Assembly (NCBI GenBank): GCA_000708835.1
Contig: DF236980.1
Coordinates: 62,001 to 126,000, forward strand
Reading direction: 5' to 3'
Source: Klebsormidium nitens
Lineage: Eukaryota; Streptophyta; Klebsormidiophyceae; Klebsormidiales; Klebsormidiaceae
Length of the DNA: 64,000 nucleotides
The translations under genes were made by a program, and so were the position numbers. The notes beneath the pieces are model-generated. The model was not told the DNA's origin, did not search any database, and saw only the letters and a program-made list of their open reading frames with translations. Positions 1-12,940 of this stretch are shown here, piece after piece; within the stretch, counting starts at the first letter, position 1, and each line of letters opens with the position of its first letter.

Positions 1-70
1 TTGAAGGCTACTATTTAACTTGGTAGCCACCGTCCGCAATTGTAAACCCTCTGAACCTCGTCCGGACAAG

Positions 71-2809
71 ATGTCGTGCGCCGCGCGGCCGCGCCAGCGC
101 TTCAGCCTCCGACTGCCAGGCCAACTCAGCTGCAATGCGTGAAGGACTGTGCCAGGCTCCTAATCACTCCTAATACGCGAAGTTGATAAGTATCACCTGA
201 GTTCTGTTGCGCTGGCGTGTGCTCTACTACCTAAATGAGAAAACTAGAATAGAGAGCGACATTCCCGCAACATAGAAAAACAGCTTGTTTATCTTCGCGG
301 CTTGTAAAGGATTTTGACTTGGCGTCTCAGTGCGGGCCACTTGCCTAGCCAGTGGTCTGTGCTCTACTAGTAGAGTTTCTCTGCAACCAAAGTCTAAAAG
401 GATCCTACCATTGGAAATTCTCGTACCCGTCATATAGGCACGCTCCTTGTGGTAGATCTTTAGAATCTTCACGGCGACGGTTGATTTCATTGCAGTCCTC
501 CGAATCATAGTACGGCAGACTCCATAAGAATAGAGAATCCTGCGGTCAGACGTTTGATACTTTGCCTCTGAATGTGATTCCGGAAGGGAAGACTGGACAT
601 GGGCCGGGGAACTTTTGGCTGAAGTCGTCTTGGCTAAACTCGGGCAACGATACAGATTCGGAAGAAGAGGGAGACAATCTCCACGATGTAAGGAGACCTG
701 CCGCTGGAAACGGATCCACTGCCAGCGGTTTGTTCACCGAATCGAAGTGCTATGACTTTGCCTTCGCATACGGGTAAGCCTTGCAGATAAGGTTCCAATG
801 AGATGTTCCAACTTCTGCATCATTCGCATATTGTTTCAAAGATGCGAAGCAGGCAATTGATCTTTGGACACAAGCACGAGGCTTCTCATGGCAACCTGTA
901 ACCCTGCTTGATAGAGTCTACAGATTCTTGCTTTGGCTCCTTAGGGAGATTCAAAGCAGACATAGGATTGCAGTACGTTGTCACAACTGATCCATTTCAT
1001 CGCATGATGAATCTCCGCATTAAATTGGAGCTTACTGCGAGAACAACCTCCGCTTTATCACCTTAATTTTCATTCTTTACTTACAATTGCAGCGATCTCT
1101 TCTTCAGCGACAGGGTCCTCTGGTTGCGGAAAGTGGAGACAAGCACTGAAGGTGAGCACCATGCGGATCTATGTGGCAGACACCTTCACTGTAGAGTATA
1201 CACTAGTCGAAAGAAGAAGGTACTAGCAAAGAGATGGTAGACATGAAACCTTGTTGACAGGAGCTCTTTGAGTCCTCTGCTCTCTTCACCTAGTGTCAAC
1301 AGGAGTATAGCGATCTTTATTTTGTTTCCCATATCCTTGAAGAAGTCTACAAAATGCAAAAAGATACTGAAGTTCGTTAATGAACAACGGTTTGTTCTCC
1401 TGCAGCAGAACAGACACTTATTGAAGAGGACGTGCCTATCAACAGTGCCATCTTGGCGTCCAAAAGCGGTGTATTCAGGACCATGCTCTCCAGCGGTATG
1501 GCAGAGTCTAGAAAGGATTGTGCCATCATCATCAGGATGAGCTGCAATGACGGTAAGACCCTGCACATCTTCTGCGATGTTCAAAGAAGACTGTGAGCTC
1601 TGGAACAATACGAGCCGTCTCAACGAACCGCCCTACGGTTATTGCATATGTTCGACTTCTCTCTTGAGTATCTCCTTTAGTTCCTTTTATTTTGATTGAA
1701 CTGCTCGCTCAGAAGGTCTTTGTTGCTTTGCAGAGAAGCAGTCCTTCCTGGAGATGATACGATTCATCTACATTGGCTATCTGTCGACCTCCAGCCTGGC
1801 TGGTGCAGAACGCGCTAACGAGCTATTGCGGCTGCTATCAGTTGCTGACAAGTATGGGGTCCCGAGCTTGGTCAGAGCCGCCAGTACCGCTTGGGGAAGG
1901 GTGCTCGGTGATGTCGATCTGCTGCAGTACGCTGCATTCCGCCTACCCCAGGAGTACCAGTTGCAGTACCCTCAGATTCGGAAGCTCCAGGGAGAAGCTC
2001 GCGGATCTCTCTTCCGTAGATTTTGGAATGTCCGCAGCTGGGATCACTTCCCGCTCAAGAAGCTAGGCCGGGAGGCTGTTGTCTTCTTGCTCTCAAAGGA
2101 TGAGCTTGGAGCGGACTCGGAAGATGACGTGTTTCTACGCGCGTTGGAGTGGGTCAGAAGTTCTCATGACACGATAGAGGATCGACAAGAGGCTATGCTG
2201 GAGCTGTGTACGCATCTCCGCTTTGCTCATATGTCCGGCGAGTTCATCAAAGACCAGGTAGTCGAAGCTCCGGAAATGCAAACCCCTGGTGTGCAACGTT
2301 ACGTCATGGAAGGCCTTTGCTATGCCGCATCCTCGCAGTCAATCAAAGACTCGACAGAAGAAGGCCGGTTCCAGAAGCGAAGGGGTCCAAACTTTGAGGT
2401 CTGCTTCAAAGCCAGGTTGGAGAAGAATGCTGCGGAGGGCAGCCAGCAATACTCGCCCATCGTGGTAAGCCACTTCCGGAAGTGGCAACTGCTCGTTCAA
2501 AGGGATAAGAGTGCATCCGGTTCAAGCACGGTCGGAGTGTACCTAGCAGCTGGTGGGAATAAGGAGGAGAAGCTTGTGTTAACACCAACTCGAGTGTCGG
2601 TGAAGCTATCTGCCAAGAATGTAGTGACCGGGAATTGGATCCAACGTCGGGAGCCATACGAGCACGTTTTCAAACCGACCGAAACAAGTTGCGGGTACAA
2701 AGACTTGTTTGGTCTATCTTGGGATGCAGTGCCTGGGGTGGGAGTTTGGGTAGAGGCCTCCGGCGAAGTCTGTCTAAAAGCTGAGGTGACTTTGTTATCG
2801 TCCACTTGA
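71..2809 (+). CDS. BTB/POZ-BACK domain protein (POB1/LRB-like)
   Basis: This is probably a substrate adaptor for a cullin-3 ubiquitin ligase, as known for plant POB1/LRB proteins. Coding exons are read at 519-773, 1093-1151, 1406-1552 and 1734-2809, with consensus GT-AG borders and matching phases. A possible first exon at 71-138 (start ATGTCGTGC) joins in phase and would give 534 residues, but this start is uncertain. The first exons carry an acidic stretch followed by FAFAYGDLFFSDRVL, typical of the POB1 entry into the BTB fold. Exon 3 encodes the BTB core (ILASKSGVFRTMLSSGM). The last exon holds the end of BTB (MIRFIYIGYLST), a BACK region (KYGVPSL to about TIEDRQEAM) and a C-terminal beta-rich part with HFRKWQLLV. 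It is tail-to-tail with the next gene. The BTB/BACK assignment is firm; the exact subfamily is inferred. Confidence 0.8.
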
Positions 2810-4033
2810 AGATCAGTCGAATTCGTAGGATTCTCGTTTTGACTTGGTATGCCACTTTTACAGGGTGTTAGCAAGATGTTTTGTAACGCCATCGCCAAGA
2901 AAACTCATCGTCATAGAAAGGAGATATGTTGGGCACGCCTGCGGATAAGAAGTGCGACAGCCGTCATGCCCATCTGCTACTTCCCAAGAGATATATTCAT
3001 AGGGGTCAAGTATGCATGCAAGAAGGCCGCTTCGACAAATTCTAAACGACATATTGACCTGAGGATCCGTAAGCATCAAGCTATGATGCCATGCAACCGT
3101 TATGTTGGGACAGTAATGTGTTATTGAGATCTGACTCGGCTGCCATTTGATCAATTTGAAGCTCAGATTGGGGACGATAAGTGCGGTTCAGATCTAGGCT
3201 CAGGCGTAAGGCTGATAACCCCCAGTGGCCACATGCGCATGATCGTGTACATGGCCGTATTTGTCATATGTGTTCCATTGATCTCTTAGTTGGCGCTTGG
3301 TCAATGGCGGCATCCGATCCAATTATGTAGATTCTCCAACATCATTGACCAAAGCTCTGAGGAGATGATCTTCTCGATCATGCGCAGGCGCCATCACTGC
3401 AGGAAACATGAGAGTACTCACATGCAGCCTGCACACAGGCATGCGAGTCGGACACTGTGCAGAAAGTAGATAAGTTATAGCGGGAAGAAATTTGCAGGAT
3501 TAAGCAAGTGTCATCTTAACCGCGTATAGTAAAAATGCATCATGTGCTCGTGTTAAGTACTGAGCTGCGTCGATTATGAAAGCTATAGAGTCTTTGAACT
3601 GCATTGCAGTACGTGCTCCATATAAAAAGGCATGTGGCATCAGATCGCGCGTGGTACACTATTGTGGGCGGGAAGCGTGCACGGACCGTTCGTAACAGAG
3701 GCGGCAGCCTGGGTCGGCGATCATTGCTCACGAGTCATGGCACAGTACCAAACCAGAATCCGATGTATGCACATAAGTGACGGTCCGACACGCAAGGCTG
3801 AAAGTCGTCAGCAAAGAGATGCCGAAACACGGCGTCGGAACGCTCGGTGAAGGGTTTACAAGTGAAGGCAGCAATCGGGAGGCCGCTGAGGGGCCGCTGG
3901 AGGCACGACTATTCTCTACAGAATGATGCATGATTGCCTAGCGGCATCCGCTTGGAATTTGGGCTGCCTTGATGTGCTGAACCAGACTTGATCGAGCTCA
4001 GAGGCAGTGGACAACTGCGGCTTCCACTTATTT
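2810..4033. other. intergenic spacer between convergent genes
   Basis: This 1.2 kb lies between the stop of the BTB gene and the last exon of the FAM185A-like gene on the other strand, so it should hold two 3' untranslated regions. The open frames in it are short, overlap on both strands and show no splice-consistent coding pattern. No RNA gene or repeat was recognised. Confidence 0.5.
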
Positions 4034-7000
4034 CTACTGCGTCCGACTTGCCTCACTGAGCCTCTCTTGCAAAGCATCCATCCACCCACGCCCTTTCTTT
4101 ACGATAATACGCTTCGGCAACCCGTTCAGAATGAAACCACACCTCCAACTCCCTATGATCGAAGCAAGGACATCTTTGAAGCCCGAAGATTGGCAGTCTA
4201 TTACAACCTCCCTTTGCTGCGAAGACGGGGTTGATGAAGGTCCCTGTACAGCAAATAGAAAGGGGTCCTCAAAGGCAATCTCCCGGAGAAGATTCGTCGA
4301 AATTGAGTGACTCGCGACCATACTCCCCACCTGTCAGTTCCAAGGACCCAACTTGAACATGTTCGTGTGCACCCTTGCTGGCTATGTAGCGATTCGAAAT
4401 GCGAGAAACCGGCGAAAGCCGGCAGAAACTTTGCATATGTGACGGTACAGGCGTCTCTGCAGCATAAGCTCATCACTTGCCGGAGGCTCGAGCCTAATGA
4501 GATGATTTCGAAAGATGGATGGCAAGAGACGGCGCACTCTGTGGCACAGTCTCCTAAGTAGTCTCCAAGTGACGGCCGCCTGATTGTGACGACGTATGAC
4601 GTCACCCGCCTCACGAAGCGAAAACGCGACCCAAAACCGGTGCCCCTCTCTGTCAGCCGACCGCGGGGCTCGATCTCCACGTTGAGAAACTACAGAGTAC
4701 ATGGACTGTGGTACAAACTCATGGGGAAGTGGAACAGCGGAGCTAAGGGAAGGGCGCGCACTTACCTGCAAACTCTGCGATGGAGGCACGCTCAACGTGA
4801 GGTCCCCCCCCTCCATGTGCAGCTCTAGCAGCTCGGTCTTTTCGGTCAACTGGATGGTAACGTCTCCGCCGGACGTCCGCAGGCGCGCGGCTCTGCCGGG
4901 AAAAAGCGGTCGCGAAAAATCAGAGGCATATTCCCCCGCGAGGATTTAGAGCAATATCTTGCCGCGTAAATCAGAGGCTCATCGTGCCACAAGACTCGAC
5001 TGAGGTCGGTCATGGGCAAACGCACTCAAGCCAACCACTCAACAGAGTGCTACGCGAACGATTGCACTGCAGGCGACAGGCAGCGTCTTACTTTGGAGTA
5101 GCAGTAAAGAGGCACAGATCGTCCCATTCTCTGGGCACAAGATCAAAACTTGCTCAAGGATCCGCCAGAAAAGGAGAGACGCCGAAGAACCCGGTATCTC
5201 TTCCACTGATGCCGGGAATTCTGATGTCCAGGGAAAGCGGAAAGACTGGAGACTCACCCGTCGAGTTTGTCGACTCTTATGTCACCAGTCCCCGCCTCAA
5301 TCTGCATATACGGATCCTGCTTCTCAGCCCCTTTTCCCTAATAGCGCCTTTTTTGAAGGGCAAACGCTGTATTGTTAGTACCGTCCTTTTGTCATTGTCC
5401 TCTGGCTCTTCGTTTACGAAGCATTATGGTCACTCACAGACGGCGGCACTGATTGCAAGCCATTGCAGATGCATACGCGATGGAGATGGGGCCATAAGCG
5501 GGCTTTGTTTAGTGCAACAGTGTCGATGTAATCAGAGACTTCGCAACTTCTTGCCAGATCTGCCCAGTGTCCGACTGATCAACCGTCGCACTCCTTTTGC
5601 GCGCTGCTTATCACGTGCTGATAAGAGTCACAGAATCGTCTTCCCAGAGAGAACTGCGTGCTAGGACATTACAAACACAAAATTCGTCTGTGGACGGCCC
5701 GCTCATTTTGGTTCTGCCGCGGGCTGGTGTAAGTAACAGAGAACTCCAAAGGGCTACAAGTCTATTACAAACAAATGCTGGTATTTGCGCAACGCTGGAT
5801 CAGCTTGACGGTACGCCAAACCAGCAACCAGTGAACAAGCGCCAGGCAACGGCAGCGGACAAGATAGATAAACCTTTGGAACCTCGTAAGCCCGTGACGA
5901 GTACCGAATTGGCAGCGAAAGCGGCTGCGGGGCCTACCCGAACGTTCGGTTCCACAGTAGAGCGCACGTTTCTGCAGACTCGGCGAAGCGCAGCCCGAAG
6001 TAACTCAATCCTCGGACACTCAACCATTCTTGAGGGAAAACAAATACACGAGCGGAAGCGGACTCCCGGACTTACCCGGACGTTCGGTTCAAAACCGGCT
6101 GACGTTTCTGCAGGCTCGGCCCGGCGCAGCCCAATGGAACTCAATCTTCGGACACTCGTTTTCTTGAAGAAAAAAATGACTAACAGCAGAGGTGGACGCC
6201 CGGACTTACTCGGACGTTCGGTTCCAAACCGGCGGACGTTTTTGCAGGCTCAGCGGAGAGCAGCCCGAAGCTGCCCAGCGTCTCTATGTGGATGTTGCCC
6301 CCCTGGAATTCAGGTCGAAGGACTCTGCAACAGGATGACATCTGCTTACTTTGATGCGGATAGATGCATGGGTTTTTGATTGGATGGAAGGACACGTCAG
6401 CAGTGGCGTCTCAATGTGGATGTTGCTTTTCTCGGAGTTCGGGTCGAAGGACTCTGTGACGGGTTGTTATCTGCTTACTTTGTTGCGAACAGTTACATGG
6501 ATTTTTCTGATGGATGGAAGGACACGTCAGCAGTGCGACTCGATGTGGATCTTGCCCCCGTCGGACTTCAGGTCGAAGGACTCTGCAACAGGTCGGTGTC
6601 TGCTTACTTTGTTGCGAAGAGGTGCTTCGATTGGTTCGAGAGGATGGAAGGACACGTTTGTGGTGTTTTGACACAGTGACAGCGGGGTTTGCAGTCGCTT
6701 CGAGACTCTACGTGCCCTTTTGGTTGCATCAGCGAGCGACCAAAATGCCGGGAATACATGGTAGATGGTCGCTAAGCGATGTCAGGCGTAAGGAGGATCA
6801 CGACGCTCCTTTCATAGAAGGATGCCGAGCTGTTCGAAGAGGCTCAAAACTTGGCCGGCTTAACATCAGGGTCATTATCAGACTCCTGCAGAGATGACGT
6901 TGCCTCCGTGAAGATTGTCCGAACAGAAGACGATGAAGCGTCGTTACTGTGTTTGATCAGTTATTCCTGACGAGCGCAAGCCGTAGCCAGCTGTTTGAAA

Positions 7001-10000
7001 CAAACCCTCTCCACGCATACTGTGTGACAGCTCAGTTTACGAGAGCCGGCCTCGAGTTCTAACGAAAGCACGGCGAAACCTTGCTTAGACACACTTCCGA
7101 AGACAGTGAAAACTTAGACGCCAAGGCCTCACCGTCTGTTTTTCGCCATTCAACACGATCGGGTTTTACCCAGGGGTCCAGGCACCACAAAGGCGGCCAC
7201 TTCGCTGCATCCACAAATCCTGCTGCTTTTCTTACTCTCAAGAATGAACCCCTTAGCCTGCTGGCTACCAGAACATTAATTGGGTAGGTCACTTCAAAGC
7301 AGAAAAAGGAGCAAAGAAAAGAAGCGGGTCGCAGAATGACAGCTCTCACCTGCGTATACGGACCTGATTCTGCAATCGCCGCCCCCGCTGTCAACAGTCA
7401 CCTGGTTGCCCATCAGCTGGCCAAGCGACAAGACCCCTCCCTGTGTGTCCAGTGTAATGGAACCCGACAGCTGCAGAATCCTTGAGGCCTCTCTTAGATG
7501 TGGAAAGAGAGTCTTTACGAGATACGCGGTTTTGAGATGCTTCATCCCTTTTAACCACTTCGGCAAGATCACTCTAAATTTCACCATAGGACGCTTTTTA
7601 ATTGAGGTAATTTGAGACCGTTCAGTTAATCTCTTCTCTACACAACAGCCGCGCCCTTCCTATGCAGGTTCGACTATACAACGGTAAACAAACAAGCGCG
7701 CCTTTCTGGCATGAGGGTGGAAGGAGACGTTGAAGATGTCGAGATTCTTAAAGCCTAGCAAAATCAGCGGGTTCTTGCTGGCATGCATTGTAACGTAAGT
7801 TGTAGCTCCAGAACCAACCCCTCCCCGAGTACAGGTGGATACCGGTGGGTGCGACCGCGGAGCGAATAATGTTTTAGTTGAGGTGCCCGGGGCTTCTTAC
7901 CAGAAAGTCTGCTCGTTAATCAAACAACGTTAATAGAGTAGGGGGTAAGAGTAACTTACCAGCTTTGCTTGTAGTGGCCCCCCCCGGGTGGTGACGGTTA
8001 CGTGCTCGGATCGAATCTTGCCTGCAGGCACGGTTCCAAGAGGACAGGGACATCAGCACAACGGCAGATCAACGGACCGACGAAAGCCGTCCAAGAGAAA
8101 TAGCGTCGCTACTTGGATTAGCTGATCAGAAAGCCACAATTGGGAGGCGTGCAAGGAGGCAGGGTACCGTTGGAGAGATTGTGTAGAGCAGGAGTAATCG
8201 TCTACTCAAAATGGCGTTGTCCCAAGTGTAAAAGGCGCGCTCGACGCCCAATTTGATACCGGCATGTTTGTCACCATACTTGGCTTTGACAAAATCCTTC
8301 GAGCAAGTTGCCATCTTAAAGTAGTGCTAGAAGAAAGCAGGCATTGGGTTGAACCAGTACGGAAAAAGACTAGATACCAAGGGGCAAATATCTGATGGGT
8401 TTTGACAGTTTTCATCAATCGGGCCAACGTGCAAAAGACGCCCGAAGGGCTGCTCAGCCGCGTTGTGACTCCTAAACAGGCTGGATCTTTCAGAAAGGGC
8501 TTCTCACCTAAGTCAACGGCTCCGCCAGTGGTCTCTACTTGCAAGTCGCCTTGATTCTGCAGGAGATTGGTCAGTTCTGTTTGTAAGTGAAGTGGGGCTG
8601 TCAAGAAGGCAGGGAGTAAGGTAGAAAAGGCACAATCAGCTGCTCGAACATCATAGCAGTTCAATAATGAACATTATGATGATAGTAATCGTTGCTTCTA
8701 CAACCTCAAAGTACAGGCCTTTTGTCAAACTTCCTGGATACAGGACACAAACAAAAAATGCTTTAAGAGTCTACGAAGCGGAAAGAGCAGTAAGGAAAGC
8801 GGGAGAAGAGGAACTGGCAATGAGAACACTCCTGTCTGACACTCATATAGAAGGATTGACCGCAGAGGCACTTACAATGTTCGCCACTGAGACGCTGCCG
8901 AGCCCGCCTTTCACTTCGACGGTGCAGAACCGCTCAGGTACCCAGACTTGTATGAGATCTTTCAGTTCATCCCCAGCCGAGATATCTGTAACGATATGGG
9001 AAACAATCATTTGCGATTTAAACCACATGGGACAGTGTTTGAGGAGTGGAGGAACAAAAACCGTGCTGATGCAGTACTCTCAGAGCCTGTTCACTGTGCA
9101 GTGCGCATCCAATATGTGACCATGACATGAAAGTGGAAGAAGTTGATGCTATATAGTGGGACACAACGTACAGCGGTCGATATGAATGCGTGTGAACAGC
9201 CACAAACAGAAAGTCTTCATCCCTCGAGTTCTCAGAAGCTACCAGCCTTTGCGGAACTGCTTACGTATAGTGTTCTCTTGTGAGTCCAGCTGTAGAGAAT
9301 CGGATCTGCATTGCACCGTCACAGCCTCTGGGTCGGAGTTGACCCCCACAGAGATCCCTGGGGCTTCTGGGGGCAGATTTACCTGGACAAGGTAAGGCAG
9401 ACATGCTGATCAACCCCGGCATTGACCGCGCCGGTCGCTTCAAAAGGATTGTTAAGAGGAGTCAGGGCCTTACCTGAGAATCGTAGGATCATAGTAGCTG
9501 CAGGCATCAGACATGACAGCCAGCTTTTCATGAATGTTCCTCACTACATCAATCTGGCACCCATTGAACAACCTTGCAAGGTCAGTATCACCATGGTCCT
9601 CATCACCATGATGACTTTGCTGCCAAATGTCCAGACATTATCTAGGCATCTTTGTAGAGCGCCTATGATGTTCAGGGTGGTGCAATTCAACAGAAAGCTG
9701 ACAGCACACTAGTTGCAAAGTCTCCATTTATTGAGAAGGAGGACTGAAGTTGATATTGCAACCAAGCTTTGTGCACACCACCCTCTGGAGATAGTAGAGA
9801 GCTTCCTCGCAAGCACAGGGAAGGGAAACCCTGGCTTCCCTGCAGTCCTCGCACCCAAGCCCAACTTATCAGCACAGCCAGCAATGCTCGGGCTTACCAA
9901 GAGCTTACTCCCCACTGCCACCGGAAAGTGCCAGCTTGCTTGAGCCTCCGCTTGCTGCTCTGTGGCCTGTCCGCTGAATTGACGAACAAACTGAGTGTGG

Positions 10001-10425
10001 CCTGGAACAACTGGCGCGGATAGCAGAGGTCCAAGCAGAGATGTCTGCGCCCTGTCGTTTGCCTGATCACATTGGGCGATGCTGATCGAGGCGCAATGCT
10101 GCGCTGCCACTGCTGATAGGGCGGGCAGTTGGGCAAGCACACGCTGCCAGCGTGTGATGGCTTGCCTGGCGAAATGTTTTGGAAGCGCCATTGCTGGTAC
10201 CAGGATGAGATTCTGAACACCCAGGGCCGTAGCGAAGTTCGATGTTTTGTCTCGAGACCCAGCCCGTCTTCCAGAAAGTGCAGTGTGAAAGGAGCTCGAA
10301 CTGGCTCCAAGCTGCCGTTTCTGGGGGCCGGTCGAGCGAGGCCACTGTTTGCAGACTACAGAAAGGGTGGGCCTCGGTAGCCGTCCGGTGCCTGCGGGGG
10401 AGTTTCTGAAGACGTCTGGACGCAT
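4034..10425 (-). CDS. FAM185A: FAM185A-like DUF4097 beta-solenoid protein
   Basis: The predicted protein is 448 residues with the repeated glycine-rich strands of DUF4097 as in FAM185A; its biochemical function is not known. Exons in transcription order are 10425-9909, 9366-9265, 8985-8876, 8556-8508, 8021-7960, 7470-7350, 6107-6076, 5301-5258, 4892-4766 and 4216-4034. All phases match and the total is 1347 nt. Strand motifs include VEVKGGLGSVSV, LQVETTGGAVDL, VTVDSGGGDCRI, IEAGTGDIRVDKL and LRTSGGDVTIQL. The N-terminal exon is rich in Arg, Ala and Ser, lacks acidic residues at its start and contains FVRQFSG, which suggests an organelle presequence, probably mitochondrial. A second in-frame Met at 10191 would give 370 residues. 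Several exons are microexons of 32-62 nt. The 32-nt exon is one of three tandem copies. The last exon is the least certain, being chosen by phase and acceptor only. Confidence 0.75.
5938..6241 (-). repeat. Tandem triplication carrying a 32-nt microexon
   Basis: Three units spaced 138 and 134 bp apart each contain a version of the FAM185A-like microexon. The copy at 6076-6107 has a good acceptor (ctgcag) and donor (gtaagt) and keeps phase 1 to 0, reading TSAGFEPNVR. The copy at 6210-6241 has a good donor, but its acceptor reads ctgcaa. The copy at 5938-5971 keeps the acceptor but has a weak donor (gtaggc) and is 34 nt long, which breaks the frame. Flanking intron sequence is duplicated with the exon. 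Confidence 0.85.
6281..6665 (-). repeat. 129-bp tandem repeat, three copies, with exon-like segment
   Basis: On the minus strand each unit reads ...acag then AGTCCTTCGACC, with exon-like starts at 6582, 6453 and 6324, exactly 129 bp apart. The first-transcribed copy would read SFDLKSDGGKIHIES, a strand like those of the host DUF4097 protein, but it meets a stop before any donor. The second copy is diverged but open. The third has lost one base. Each unit also carries a donor-like aaagtaagcag. They lie in the intron before the 32-nt microexon and look like decayed exon copies. Confidence 0.75.
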
Positions 10426-10852
10426 TCACACTTATTGTTCTTCTCCGGTGCATGCGTCATGAGAGCTCTCGAGCGCTGCATTTGAGATTTGGCTGCACTC
10501 CGGTACTACCGTNNNNNNNNNNNNNNNNNNNNNNNNNNNNNNNNNNNNNNNNNNNNNNNNNNNNNNNNNNNNNNNNNNNNNNNNNNNNNNNNNNNNNNNN
10601 NNNNNNNNNNNNNNNNNNNNNNNNNNNNNNNNNNNNNNNNNNNNNNNNNNNNNNNNNNNNNNNNNNNNNNNNNNNNNNNNNNNNNNNNNNNNNNNNNNNN
10701 NNNNNNNNNNNNNNNNNNNNNNNNNNNNNNNNNNNNNNNNNNNNNNNNNNNNTTTAACCTTTCCGAATTTCCACTTTCCGAATGAGAAATCCGAATTTCA
10801 TTACCTTGGACTACGGTAGTAGGGGCCAAAGAACTGTGGTAGCGCCGACAAG
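10426..10852. other. divergent promoter region with assembly gap
   Basis: This head-to-head spacer between the FAM185A-like start and the SRP receptor beta start is mostly an assembly gap. Only about 190 bases are readable. Core promoters of both genes probably lie here, but no specific site was recognised. Confidence 0.4.
10513..10752. other. assembly gap (240 N)
   Basis: This is a run of undetermined bases. Open frames drawn through it are artefacts. Confidence 0.99.
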
Positions 10853-12940
10853 ATGGCGCTCCAATGGCAGGAGTACGGGAAGCTCGCTGAAAAGTACGTC
10901 CAGGAGCTGCTGGGGCAAGCTTACCATTTCAGAAAGCAAGCCGTCGCATACAGCCAGGAGAATTACCACGTTGGCCGGGCCCTTGCCCAGCGCAGATTGC
11001 AGGAACTTGCGCAGGCGCCACCGATTGCCGACCTTGCGAAGCAACTAGACGCGAGGGCTGAGACGCTGGTCGTTGCGGCGCTCGCCGCTCTCCTTCTCGT
11101 GGTGCTGGTCCCGCTGCTTTTGTTGCTGAGGTCAGCGAAGAAGTCCAAGGGGGATACTATTATACTGGCGGGCCTGACGGGGGCAGGCAAGACTGCGCTG
11201 TTCACGCAGTTGCGGGATGGCTCCCTGCACAGTGGGACGGTCACATCGATGGAGCCGAATGTGGGGCGATTTGTGCTGTATGGGGAGAAGCCGACGAGCA
11301 AGCCGGTCCAGATAGCGGACATTCCGGGCCACCCGAGGTAACAACTTCTGAACAACGTGTGTGGTTTGTGATGGTAATCTGTTTACCGGAGTGTAAAGTC
11401 CTCTTTAACCCGGCATCTTTATGCACTTTCCATTCTTAGAGTTGGTGTTTTGAGACTCCTTTCTGCCTCAACTTTCCGCACTGCCAGCGATCAGAGCTGC
11501 ATCAGCGTCTTTTACGCTCCGCAACAAGCAAGCTGTAGACTTGAGGGTTTCCGCCCCTGGTCGTTTGTTGAGATAAGATACTCTATGGAATCGCTTGCAA
11601 GTAATGGATTCCTGTGCCTTGATACCTGATCCTGTTCAGGCTATGTGAATCTACTCAGACTCATAGGTCAACCTGCTTGGTAAAATGGGCCAAAAACAAA
11701 TAGCCTTGGTAAACTGCTCCTTCTTCCTGACTTCACAATCGCCCGAGCTCCACTTTTCATGCTAACTGCGGATGTGTGTCAGACTGATCCTGGCATTCTG
11801 CTTCGAGACTGAGGTTTCGTTTCACCATGCCCTTTCACTCAAGGATGCTGTTTGGAACTCTCAGGTTGCGAACGAAGCTTGACGAGTACCTGCCGAAAGC
11901 GCGCGGGATCGTGTTTGTCGTCGACGCCGTTGACTTTATGCCAAACCTGCGCGCCGTGACGGAGCTGCTGTACGACATTCTGACGCGAAGGGAGGTTGTC
12001 CGGCGGCGGATTCCCGTTCTGATTGCGTGCAATAAAATGGACCGTCTCACAGCGCACACGGTGGACTTCATCAGGAAGCAGCTCGAAAAGGAGATGTGAG
12101 TGGAATACATCAAAATCTGGCCGGATTTAGAGTTTTAGAAGTGTTGACGCGTTGATAGCTCGATAAGGAGGGGAGAAAGACAGCATCTTTCAGAGTTCAG
12201 AGTCCTTTGACATCCGGCCTGGTCAAGCATTCTCCTTCGCAGATTACCGCTTACCAAAATTTTCGAATTGGTCTTGATGAGGCTCGAAAACCGCTGATTA
12301 GAGGGTGACTTGGTCAGGAGAGGTTGGTTATTTATGGGCGTTCGGCAGGGTGGGGTCAATTTCTGAATCAGGACTTTCCATGTGCTTTTCCTTTGACCGG
12401 CTTCGCATTTGGTTGTCAGTTGGCCTGCTTCGCACAGCCTCAGGATGTAGTCAAAGACATGCCCAGGTAGGTAGCTGGATATTCTGTAGTGAGGGAGGTC
12501 ACAAACCCTGTTAGCTGTCAAGCTTTTGCTGGACGGCCTTCCTTTGAATCTGACAAAGCGATGAGCGATTTGGCAGACATGAGAGCAGCTGGCTCAGTTG
12601 ATAACGTGGACGTTGAAGTGGTTTGAATCGACCCGCCCTTGGGAACAATGTCAAGAGGAGCGGTATTTTTGGCTGTGATTGTATCACGGATTTAACAACG
12701 CTTTATCCAGGAGAGTGATGGACGTTTGGGTTTTCTCGATGCAGTGACAAGCTCCGGGTGACTCGGACGTCAATTTCGGACGCAGACGTGGGGAGTGCGG
12801 AGGAGATCCATCTAGGCAAGGAGGGAGAAGCCTTCAAGTTCGCCCAAACCTTGAACAAGGTTACTGTGGAAGAAGTGTCGGTCCACAAAGACAATCTGGA
12901 CGGCATCCGAGAGTTCATTCGGGAGAGGATTAAGGCCTGA
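10853..12940 (+). CDS. SRPRB: Signal recognition particle receptor subunit beta
   Basis: This is an ER membrane GTPase that anchors SRP receptor alpha and helps deliver ribosome-nascent chain complexes to the translocon. Three exons (10853-11337, 11865-12095, 12745-12940) give 303 residues. A single hydrophobic segment lies at about residues 71-92. It is followed by the P-loop GLTGAGKT (107-114), the switch motif DIPGH (156-160) and the NKMD base-specificity motif (218-221). The C-terminal exon carries the closing GTPase helices and ends KVTVEEVSVHKDNLDGIREF followed by a short basic tail. The N-terminal 65 residues before the membrane segment are a plant-like lumenal or cytosolic extension. 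A possible poly(A) signal AATAAA lies just past the stop, near 12947. The domain order and motifs make this call secure. Confidence 0.95.

Noticed and set aside
9709-9908. Continuation of the first FAM185A-like exon to the end of its open frame
   Set aside because: The phase-consistent donor at 9909 joins to the exon starting at 9366, which carries the conserved strand pattern. The rest is intron read-through.
10452-10829. Open frames spanning the first N run
   Set aside because: They exist only because undetermined bases contain no stop codons. The same holds for the frames over 31025-31757.
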